The notes beneath the pieces are model-generated. The model was not told the origin of the DNA, did no database searches, and was given only the letters and a program-made list of their open reading frames with translations. Of a stretch of 7,361 nucleotides of DNA, positions 1 through 5,644 are shown one piece after another; the first letter of the stretch is position 1, and each line of letters starts with the position of its first letter. The stretch comes from Planctomycetota bacterium (GTDB lineage Bacteria; Planctomycetota; SBBH01; JACQRN01), in the NCBI GenBank assembly GCA_016206515.1, contig JACQRN010000101.1, forward strand, positions 1 to 7,361. Reading direction: 5' to 3'. Made by a program: the position numbers and the translations under genes.

Positions 1-654
1 CCCCGCGGGACCGCGCGGCTCGTGGAACTGATCCGGACGCGCACCGGATACCCGCCGGAGTGGCTCGAATGGCTCGGGGCGAACGATCTCGGGATGGCGT
101 GCGCCAACGGCCTGGCCGCATGGCTCGCGGGGTGCTCCTCCTGCGCCGGGACGGTCGCCGGCGTCGGGGAGCGCGCCGGCTGGGCGCCGACGGAGCTCCT
201 CCTGGCGCATTACGTCGGTCTGCGCGGCGAGGCGAACGGCGTCGGTTTCAAGGCGCTGCCGGGCGTCGTCAAGCCCCTGCGCGAGGCGGGGCGGGAGGTC
301 CCGCCTCGCGCGCCTCTGTGCGGGGACGCCGTCCTCCAGACCTCCCATCCCGAGTCCGCCCTGCGGCCCGAGACCGCCTTCGCGTTCGACCCCGAGCGCG
401 TGCTGGGGCGGCCCGTTCAGGAGGGGTTCCGCCCCGGGTGCGGCCTCGACGAGCTGGCCCGCTGCGTGGCGCGCCTGCGCGGCTGGTCGGTGGCGGACCC
501 GTCGAATCCGGAGGTCGTGCGTCTGAAGGAATGGCTCGACGCGTCGTTCGCTGGCGGGCGCTCCTCCGCGGTGGGGTTCGACGAGATCCGGGCGCGGCTC
601 CAAACGTTCGCGCGGGACGTTCCGGGAGGGGGAGAGGCCCCTCCTCCGATCTAA
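1..654 (+). CDS. HMGL-like (DRE-TIM) acyltransferase/lyase family protein, 5' truncated
   Basis: The frame is open from base 1, so the gene starts outside the window; the GTG at 22 is only the first start-like codon seen. The 217 visible residues match the C-terminal half of the isopropylmalate/homocitrate synthase-like DRE-TIM barrel family. They contain an ANDLGMACANGLAAW strand-helix, a GVGERAG loop, and a tail region with VPPRAP and VVRLKEWLDASFAGGRSS that resembles the family's small C-terminal domain. Members condense acyl-CoA with 2-oxoacids, or cleave such products, using a divalent metal. Oddly, the usual His-x-His before Asn-Asp reads Leu-Gly-Ala here (codons 73-81), and the Asn expected after GER-x-G is Trp (codon 181-183). 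All three C-terminal metal-ligand positions therefore look substituted. The reading frame is otherwise intact, so it may be a non-canonical or inactive paralogue. Family membership is fairly sure; the substrate is unknown. It converges on the sigma gene with a 50-bp gap. Confidence 0.72.
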   Translation, partial: PRGTARLVELIRTRTGYPPEWLEWLGANDLGMACANGLAAWLAGCSSCAGTVAGVGERAGWAPTELLLAHYVGLRGEANGVGFKALPGVVKPLREAGREVPPRAPLCGDAVLQTSHPESALRPETAFAFDPERVLGRPVQEGFRPGCGLDELARCVARLRGWSVADPSNPEVVRLKEWLDASFAGGRSSAVGFDEIRARLQTFARDVPGGGEAPPPI

Positions 655-669
655 AGGTTTGGAGGACCG

Positions 670-693
670 GATCCTGCCGTTCGGCTCGGGATC
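670..693. other. Imperfect hairpin between convergent genes
   Basis: GATCC (670-674) pairs with GGATC (689-693), and GCC (676-678) pairs with GGC (683-685), with a GTTC loop and a small internal bulge. It lies in the 50-bp gap between the convergent ends of the HMGL-like gene and the sigma gene. It could help end transcription in both directions, but there is no U-tract on either side, so it is not a classical intrinsic terminator. Confidence 0.25.
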
Positions 694-704
694 GTCGTGC
701 GCCC

Positions 705-3044
705 CTACCGCCGCTCCTCCTCTTGCGGGGGACGATCCCAGAGGGCGAACCAGGGGTCGTCCAGCCGTGGCGAGGGGGCTCTCGACTTATTGTGCACGAG
801 GACCCCGCCGGCGAAGAAGTTGTGGGGTTCGCCGACCGTGAGGTCGAACACATCGACCTTGCCCGGGATCGTCTCCATCGGACCCGCCTCGAATACGCGC
901 AGATCGCCCCCCAGCAACTTGTCGCCCGGGCCGATCCTTCCCGCTGGCTTCCACTCCCCGTCCGCATAGACCGGGTGGTTCGCGCTCACCCGCAGGTTCG
1001 CGCCGATCCGGATCGTCTCGGGGGCCGTTGTGCGCCAGACCCGTTGGACTTCGGTCAGCACCCTGTTCCCGGTTGCGGTGTCGTACCCCCACGCCCGGTC
1101 GCCGACGATCACCTGTTCGATCGGCAGCGAACCCCTCCCGGTTTCCACATGCGTCCCGCGCGCGATGCACCCGTGGCGGTCGCCCCCGAATCCGACGACC
1201 GTGCCGTCCGGTCTGATCTCCACCTCGTAGCGATACCCCCCCGCCTCTGCATTGGGAATCGGCAGGCCAAAGCGCACGAGCCGGTTCCCCGCATCGTTTT
1301 CCACTATGGTGCGGTTGGGCTGGGGGGGGGCGTTTTCGAGCTCCCGGATCTGTTCCGGCAGGGCTTGCGGAATCCTCGAGTCCGACGGGTCGGTAGCCAT
1401 GCGATCCTGCAGATATCGGATCAGTGCCATGTGGGCCGTGTGTTCGACCACGGCAAGAGGCAGGGTCTCCGACGAGGCCGTGGCGCGCTCGACGGCCAGC
1501 TCGCCCGTTTCAAAGGGAACGGGGTCTGCGCCTTCCCTTCGGATCTCTCCCCGGATGCGGATCGTGTACACGCCGGGCGCGTCGAAATCGCCCGCTCCCT
1601 GCGGGGATGCCAGGGTGCATGCCAACATGTATCCAGCGTTCCCGACGTATGCTCCCTCTCGGATCGTCAGCGGCACGTGCAACGATATGAGCGGAATGAT
1701 TTGCCTGTCCGCATACGCGCGGCAGCCGCTATTGCCGCATAGTGGTTGGACCGCCACCCCGTACTGCGTGCGGAAAGTTTCCTCCCGCCCCTGGTCATTC
1801 TTGATCACAACATGGATGTCCGCCGCTGCGGTGCCCATCGGATTGTTCCCGTCCAGGACCGGCCCCTCGAACCGCAGCAGGACTTGGAAATCGTCCCCCG
1901 GCGCCACGCACGTGATGAGAGGTCGCAGCCGGACGATGCCGAGTCCCGCGGGGAGGTCCGCGTCGACGATCCGGCCGGGCGCAGGGCGTTCCGGAGCCGG
2001 GCTCCCGTCCTCCGGAGAGGGTTGCGGATCGGCCGGTCCGGCCCCGGTGCCCGTATCGTCCGGCGCCGGGGCCCTGTCGGGGGCGGGTCGCGGGGCCGTG
2101 TCCGGCGCCGGGTTGGGCGCCGGCGTGCCCGCCTCCGCGAGCAGGGACGCAAGGCGGTCCCCGTCGGCGTCCGCCGCCGTCATGTACACAACGGTCCCCG
2201 AGATGAGGATCGTCGACAGCGGAACTAACAGTCCGAGCGCGATAGCGCGATTCCGTTCCATGGTTGCCATCTGTCTGCCTCCTTCCGTAATCGTGGACAG
2301 GATCCTCGACATGAACCCCACGGCGGGGGCGCTGGCCGCCCCCGCTCGGATCACACTCCGCGCGACAGACGAGGCGAGGTACGGCGTCCAGCCGTCCGCC
2401 TGCGCCGAGCGCTCGGTCAGGCAGGCGGAGAGCGTCGCGAGTGCCATCGGTGCTAGCGCCGTCGGTGCCCCTCGGGGCGCGAGCGTCCGGCGGAGCCGCG
2501 CGAGCGCTCCCTGGGCACGCTTGCGGACGGCGTCCTCGCCGGCGCCGAGAAGCGCGCCCACCTCTCCCCAGGGTTTCCCTTGCAGGAAGCGGAGAACCAC
2601 GACATCGCGCTCCCTCGCCGGCAGGCGGTCGATCGCCTCGTCGAGCCCGCCGCGGATTTCCTCCCAGAGCCCCGCCGCATCCCCTTCGTCCGGCTCGCCG
2701 CCCACGTCCATGCGCGCCGCCTCCCTCTCCCGCTCCAGGCGCCTGCGGGCCTCCCGCCGCATCGTCGAGACGACGTACCGCGACACGCCGTGCAACCAGG
2801 GGGCGAGGGTCCCTTGTACGTTCAACCGCGGCGCCTTTGCGGCGAGCGTCAGGAAGACCGATTGCACCGCGTCCTCGGCGTCGGCCGCGTCGTGCCCCAG
2901 GCGGCGCTTGCAGGCGGCCAGGAGCATCGGGCCGTGGCGCTCGACGATTCCGCGGAACGCCTCCTCCGACCGCGATGCCACGAAGCACCGGAGCGCCTCG
3001 GCGTCGTCGGGGGAGTCGCCCGTGCATTCCCTATCGCCCGCCAT
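705..3044 (-). CDS. ECF sigma factor fused to a transmembrane anchor, extracytoplasmic region and C-terminal Hint domain
   Basis: The product has 779 residues, against about 200 for a plain ECF sigma factor. Residues 13-110 are sigma region 2 (SRSEEAFRGIVERHGPM, DAEDAVQSVF, APWLHGVSRY). Residues 132-190 are region 4 with its helix-turn-helix (RLPARERDVVVLRFLQGKPW to RKRAQGALARLRRTL). Residues 267-288 form one hydrophobic segment with MERNR before it and ADADGD after it, predicting N-terminus in and C-terminus out. Residues 304-357 are a Pro/Ala/Asp linker. Residues 358-520 look like a beta-sandwich ending APGVYTIRIRGE, with Cys379, 436, 441 and 476. Residues 620-752 are a Hint domain with nucleophile Cys626, a block-B-like RVSANHPVY (His690) and terminal VLVHN (His751-Asn752). 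Residue 753 is Lys, so cleavage is more likely than splicing. A 27-residue tail follows. The ATG at 3044 has AAGGA 4 nt upstream. The sigma domain should direct RNA polymerase to its own promoters; membrane tethering and Hint autoprocessing as a control mechanism are inference. An internal start at 2270 is possible. Confidence 0.88.
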   Translation of the reverse strand: MAGDRECTGDSPDDAEALRCFVASRSEEAFRGIVERHGPMLLAACKRRLGHDAADAEDAVQSVFLTLAAKAPRLNVQGTLAPWLHGVSRYVVSTMRREARRRLEREREAARMDVGGEPDEGDAAGLWEEIRGGLDEAIDRLPARERDVVVLRFLQGKPWGEVGALLGAGEDAVRKRAQGALARLRRTLAPRGAPTALAPMALATLSACLTERSAQADGWTPYLASSVARSVIRAGAASAPAVGFMSRILSTITEGGRQMATMERNRAIALGLLVPLSTILISGTVVYMTAADADGDRLASLLAEAGTPAPNPAPDTAPRPAPDRAPAPDDTGTGAGPADPQPSPEDGSPAPERPAPGRIVDADLPAGLGIVRLRPLITCVAPGDDFQVLLRFEGPVLDGNNPMGTAAADIHVVIKNDQGREETFRTQYGVAVQPLCGNSGCRAYADRQIIPLISLHVPLTIREGAYVGNAGYMLACTLASPQGAGDFDAPGVYTIRIRGEIRREGADPVPFETGELAVERATASSETLPLAVVEHTAHMALIRYLQDRMATDPSDSRIPQALPEQIRELENAPPQPNRTIVENDAGNRLVRFGLPIPNAEAGGYRYEVEIRPDGTVVGFGGDRHGCIARGTHVETGRGSLPIEQVIVGDRAWGYDTATGNRVLTEVQRVWRTTAPETIRIGANLRVSANHPVYADGEWKPAGRIGPGDKLLGGDLRVFEAGPMETIPGKVDVFDLTVGEPHNFFAGGVLVHNKSRAPSPRLDDPWFALWDRPPQEEERR
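789..1187 (-). other. Hint (hedgehog/intein-type autoprocessing) domain, codons 620-752 of the sigma fusion protein
   Basis: The domain opens with Gly-Cys (Cys626, codon 1167-1169) followed by IARGTHVETGRGSLPIEQV and VGDRAWGYD, the usual N-terminal Hint strand pattern. A block-B-like SANHPVY follows, then GEWKPAGRIGPGDKL, and the domain closes with VFDLTVGEPHNFFAGGVLVH-Asn752 (codon 789-791). Known Hint domains use the Cys for an N-S acyl shift and the terminal Asn for cyclisation. No homing endonuclease is inserted: about 127 residues span from Cys to Asn. Lys follows the Asn where a splicing intein needs Cys, Ser or Thr. This resembles bacterial intein-like or pretoxin-type Hint domains rather than a mobile intein. 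Confidence 0.85.
1322..1330. repeat. Nine-base G/C homopolymer inside the sigma-Hint gene
   Basis: Nine consecutive G on the plus strand read as a C9 run in codons 572-575 (Ala-Pro-Pro-Gln) of the minus-strand gene, about 50 codons before the Hint nucleophile. Tracts of this length can slip during replication or transcription. A one-base change here would remove the Hint domain while leaving the sigma, membrane and beta regions intact. Whether slippage happens is not visible from one sequence. Confidence 0.6.
2268..2286 (-). promoter_or_regulatory. Strong internal Shine-Dalgarno and in-frame ATG (possible second start at residue 259)
   Basis: On the minus strand GGAAGGAGG (2286-2278) sits 7 nt before ATG (2270-2268), followed by GCA ACC ATG GAA. 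Spacing and match to the anti-SD are near ideal and better than at the gene's own start. The ATG is in frame with the sigma ORF. A product starting here would have 521 residues and begin MATMERNRAIALGLL, a credible signal anchor, and would carry the linker, beta region and Hint domain without the sigma domain. It may be a true alternative start, or a relic of two formerly separate genes. No promoter was identified for it. Confidence 0.5.
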
Positions 3045-3080
3045 TCAATCCTTAGACGTCCGCGGGGGGGCGTACCGGAG

Positions 3081-3096
3081 CGGGAAATCCGGGAAA
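3081..3096. repeat. Direct repeat CGGGAAA x2, 9-nt period, in the divergent intergenic region
   Basis: CGGGAAA occurs at 3081-3087 and again at 3090-3096, about 40-50 bp upstream of the sigma start codon and 70-85 bp upstream of the antitoxin start. The spacing is close to one helical turn, so it could be a binding site for a regulator or polymerase. With only two copies of 7 nt in GC-rich DNA, chance is quite possible. Confidence 0.25.
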
Positions 3097-3109
3097 ACCT
3101 CCTGACGAG

Positions 3110-3129
3110 GGCCAGCCGGGCGGCTGGCC
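3110..3129. promoter_or_regulatory. Perfect 8-bp inverted repeat upstream of the toxin-antitoxin operon (candidate operator)
   Basis: GGCCAGCC (3110-3117) and GGCTGGCC (3122-3129) are exact reverse complements separated by GGGC. The repeat lies between the divergent sigma and antitoxin genes, just upstream of a TAGAAT (3141-3146) that resembles a -10 box. It therefore falls in the -35/spacer zone of a putative antitoxin promoter, a common place for toxin-antitoxin autorepression. It could instead be a hairpin in the leader RNA. No good -35 box is seen. Confidence 0.4.
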
Positions 3130-3165
3130 GGAGAATCGGTTAGAATGCCCCGGGAGGACTGTCCC

Positions 3166-3387
3166 GTGCGAGACCGTATCCAGATGGACCCGAAGGTGCA
3201 CCACGGCAAGCCCGTCATCCGGGGAACCCGCGTCCCCGTCGCCCGGATCCTTGGGGGACTGGCAGGCGGCATGACCTTCGGAGAGATCGAAGAGGAGTAC
3301 GGAGTCACCGCCGAGGACATCCGCGCCGCCCTCGAATTCGCCAACCGGCTCGTCGCGGAAGAGCAGTTCCACACCCTTCCCCGCTGA
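3166..3387 (+). CDS. DUF433 family antitoxin
   Basis: The product is a 73-residue protein of the DUF433 family (VapB-like antitoxins with a small helix-turn-helix-type fold). The signature is DPKVHHGKPVIRGTRVPV at residues 8-25, followed by GMTFGEIEEEYGVTAEDIRAA. This first half is nearly textbook for the family. It should bind and neutralise the toxin encoded 18 nt downstream, and may repress the operon. I chose the GTG at 3166 because GGGAGGA (3152-3158) lies 7 nt before it and the product then begins with VRDRI, as in relatives. The in-frame ATG at 3145 would add seven residues and has a poorer ribosome site (GGAG 11 nt upstream); it also overlaps the putative -10 box. Confidence 0.9.
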   Translation: MRDRIQMDPKVHHGKPVIRGTRVPVARILGGLAGGMTFGEIEEEYGVTAEDIRAALEFANRLVAEEQFHTLPR

Positions 3388-3405
3388 CCCCGGGCTGCTC
3401 CCACT

Positions 3406-3768
3406 GTGCGCTTCCTCGTCGATGCCGATCTTCCGCGCCGGAGCGCCGCCCTGCTCCGCAGCCTGGGTCATCTCGCCGATGACGTCAGGGATATCGGGTT
3501 GGGCCGCGCCTCCGATGCCGACATCGCGGCCCATGCCCGCCGGAACGGCGCGTGTCTCGTCACGGGCGACTTCGGTTTCGCCGACATCCGAAACTACCCG
3601 CCGGAGAAGTACCCCGGCTTGATCGTCCTCGTGCCGCCACCGGAGGCCACGGCGGGAACGATCCTGGACCTGCTTCAACAGGTTGTCGACAAGCCTCGCC
3701 TCCTCAAGCAATTCCCCGGGCGCCTCGCAATCGTGGAGCCGGGCCGCGTTCGATTCCGCCCGGCCTGA
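3406..3768 (+). CDS. DUF5615 PIN-like toxin
   Basis: The protein has 120 residues and a PIN-like nuclease layout. It opens MRFLVDADLPRRSAALL (acidic Asp6 and Asp8), carries RDIGLGRASDADIAAHA in the middle, and has LVTGDFGFADIRNYPPEKYPG with Asp55 and Asp60. It then has the strand GLIVLV and ends in a helix and short tail. These Asp residues form the likely metal-binding centre of an RNA-cleaving toxin. DUF5615 genes usually lie directly downstream of DUF433 genes, as here, and the length is normal. The start is the GTG at 3406, which gives the family's usual N-terminus; I see no clear Shine-Dalgarno, so translation may be coupled to the antitoxin. The pair looks intact. The RNA target is not predictable. 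Confidence 0.88.
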   Translation: MRFLVDADLPRRSAALLRSLGHLADDVRDIGLGRASDADIAAHARRNGACLVTGDFGFADIRNYPPEKYPGLIVLVPPPEATAGTILDLLQQVVDKPRLLKQFPGRLAIVEPGRVRFRPA

Positions 3769-3785
3769 TGCCGATCCCTACCGTT

Positions 3786-3836
3786 GCTCCCCCTCCCGCC
3801 CCCGCGCGAGGGCCCGAAGGCCGGGGCCCGGGGAGC
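3786..3836. other. GC-rich inverted repeat between the toxin and recJ
   Basis: GCTCCCC (3786-3792) is complementary to GGGGAGC (3830-3836), and the interval contains two GGGCCC palindromes that could pair further. The structure occupies most of the 88-bp gap between the toxin stop and the recJ start. It may attenuate read-through from the toxin-antitoxin operon, but no U-tract follows, so a terminator call is weak. Confidence 0.3.
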
Positions 3837-3856
3837 GGTCGGCCTCCTGCGGTAGG

Positions 3857-5644
3857 ATGTCGCACGTGACGGAGGCGGCCACCGCATCGAACGGGGTGCT
3901 GTTCGGAAAGTCGTGGGGCGGGCCGCCGTCGTCCGCCGACCTCGACGGCGCGCGCTCCCTCGCGCAGGAGGCGGGACTCACCCTGACCGCCGCGCGGCTG
4001 CTGCGCTCGCGCGGCTTCGCGGACGCCGCCGCCGTCCGCGCCTTCCTGCAGCCGCGTCTCGACTCGCTTCATTCCCCGCTTCTCCTGAAGGGGATGGAGG
4101 AGGCGGTCGCGCGCATCCGGAGGGCGCTTCGCGCGAGCGAGCCGGTCTGGATCTTCGGAGACTACGACGTCGACGGCACTGCGGGGACGGCGCTCCTGGC
4201 GGACTTCTTCTCGGTGCTCGGAAAACCGGCGCGCACCCATATCCCGAACCGCAACGACGGGTACGGGTTGAGCGTTGCGGCGATGCGGCGCCTGGCTGGC
4301 TTGGGGGCCAAAGTCGTCATCACCGTCGACAACGGGATCTCCGCCCACGAGGTCGCGCGCGAGGCGCGCTCCCTGGGGATCGACCTGGTGATCACCGACC
4401 ACCACGAGTCGAAGGAGGGGCTCCCGGAGGCCGCCGCGGTGATCGACCCGAAGCAGCCCGGGTGCGCGTACCCGAACAAGGGGTTGTGCGGCGCGGGGCT
4501 CGCCTTCAAACTCGCGTGGGGGATCGCGCAGGGGCTCTCCGACGGCGCGCGCGTCCGGGACGACCTGCGGGAGTTCCTGATGGAGGCGGTGGGGCTGGCG
4601 ACGCTGGCGACCGTGGCGGACGTCGTCCCACTGGTCGGGGAGAACCGCGTGATCGTGCACCACGGCCTGCCGGTGCTCGAGCGGAGCCGCAAGCCGGGGT
4701 TCGCGGCCCTGCGCGAGGTGTGCCGGCAGCGGGGTGCGTCGCTCACCGCCACGGACGTCGCCTTCCAGTGGGCGCCGCGGATCAACGCCGCGGGGCGCCT
4801 GGCGGGACCCGAGATCGCCCTGGAACTTCTCACGACGAGGGACCCCGCGCGCGCGCGGGAGTTGGCCGCCGAGATCGACCGCCTCAACGTGAGGCGGCGC
4901 GAACTGGACCGCGAGGCGACCGAGCAGGCGATCCTCCAGGCGCTCGAGGCGCCGGGTGGCACGGACGGCGCGATCATCGTCTCCAGCGAGGCGTGGCACC
5001 GCGGGATCGTCGGGATCGTCGCGGGGCGGCTCGTCGACGAGTTCGGCGTCCCGGTCGTCGCGATCTCCTGGCACGACCCCCTGTTTGAGAAGGAGGGGAC
5101 CGGGTCGGTGCGCGGCCCCGAGGGAGTCGATCTGGTCGCTGCCCTCGATGCGGCGTCCGCGCACCTCGTCCGGCACGGCGGGCACGCCCGCGCGGCGGGG
5201 TTGACGATCCGGCGGGGCGAGGAGGGGGCGTTCCGCGAGGCGTTCCGCGAGGCGGTGCGTTCCCAGGGGGTGCCGGCGCACGTCGCGGCGAGCCCCGACA
5301 TGGAGGTCGTCCCGGGGGAGCTCGAACCGCGCCTCCACGCCGAGGTCTCCCGCATGGCCCCCTTCGGTGCGGGGAACCCTCGGCCCCTTCTGTCGGTCAC
5401 GGGCGCGGAGGTGGCCGGGAAGGTCCGCACGTTCGGCTCGCGCGGGGACCACCTGGAGTTCTACCTGCGCAGCGGGACGACCGGGGTGCGCGCCATCTCG
5501 TGGCGCAACGGCGCCCATGTCGGGACCGTCTCGCGCGCGGGCGGCCCGTTCGATCTCCTGGCGCACGTCGGCGAGAGGGAGGGGCGCCTCGGCGCGCTCG
5601 AGATCGAGGTTGTTGCGATGCGCCTCGCGGCCGGCCGTGCCTGA
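3857..5644 (+). CDS. recJ: Single-stranded-DNA-specific 5'-3' exonuclease RecJ
   Basis: The protein has 595 residues, a usual bacterial RecJ length. It degrades single-stranded DNA 5' to 3' in recombination (RecF pathway), mismatch and base-excision repair, in the cytoplasm with Mn2+ or Mg2+. DHH phosphoesterase motifs are present: GDYDVDG (101-107), VDNG (157-160), TDHH (180-183) and ATVADVVPL (251-259). NAAGRL (310-315) follows, then WHRGIVGIVAGRL (380-392). The DHHA1 motif is GGHARAAG (441-448), and a C-terminal OB-fold-like region runs from about 486 (ELEPRLHAEV, APFGAGNPRP). All catalytic Asp and His residues expected from these motifs are present. The ATG at 3857 precedes the first family-like residues. 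The frame is open further upstream, but that stretch is low-complexity Arg/Pro/Ser and overlaps the toxin gene. The ribosome site at 3857 is weak (GTAGG directly before it), so GTG 3866 is possible. The stop overlaps the cyclase start. Confidence 0.95.
   Translation: MSHVTEAATASNGVLFGKSWGGPPSSADLDGARSLAQEAGLTLTAARLLRSRGFADAAAVRAFLQPRLDSLHSPLLLKGMEEAVARIRRALRASEPVWIFGDYDVDGTAGTALLADFFSVLGKPARTHIPNRNDGYGLSVAAMRRLAGLGAKVVITVDNGISAHEVAREARSLGIDLVITDHHESKEGLPEAAAVIDPKQPGCAYPNKGLCGAGLAFKLAWGIAQGLSDGARVRDDLREFLMEAVGLATLATVADVVPLVGENRVIVHHGLPVLERSRKPGFAALREVCRQRGASLTATDVAFQWAPRINAAGRLAGPEIALELLTTRDPARARELAAEIDRLNVRRRELDREATEQAILQALEAPGGTDGAIIVSSEAWHRGIVGIVAGRLVDEFGVPVVAISWHDPLFEKEGTGSVRGPEGVDLVAALDAASAHLVRHGGHARAAGLTIRRGEEGAFREAFREAVRSQGVPAHVAASPDMEVVPGELEPRLHAEVSRMAPFGAGNPRPLLSVTGAEVAGKVRTFGSRGDHLEFYLRSGTTGVRAISWRNGAHVGTVSRAGGPFDLLAHVGEREGRLGALEIEVVAMRLAAGRA

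Noticed and set aside
60..1742. 560-codon plus-strand frame spanning the HMGL-like gene and part of the sigma gene
   Set aside because: Arg/Gly-rich shadow in another frame that crosses the ends of two convergent genes; no family-like sequence.
705..3044. Interpretation of the Hint region as a mobile intein interrupting a sigma gene
   Set aside because: The sigma regions are complete and lie more than 400 residues upstream. No homing endonuclease is present, the +1 residue is Lys, and the remaining 27 residues do not resemble a missing piece of any host protein.
1252..3105. 617-codon open frame on the plus strand opposite the sigma-Hint gene
   Set aside because: Ser/Arg/Pro-rich composition, no recognisable domain, and it mirrors the codon structure of the real minus-strand gene.
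3141..3146. TAGAAT as a firm -10 promoter element
   Set aside because: It matches five of six consensus bases, but no -35 element lies at proper spacing, so it is mentioned only as context for the inverted repeat.
3683..3856. N-terminal extension of RecJ upstream of 3857
   Set aside because: It would overlap the toxin gene and add 58 low-complexity residues unlike any RecJ; the family-like sequence begins after the ATG at 3857.
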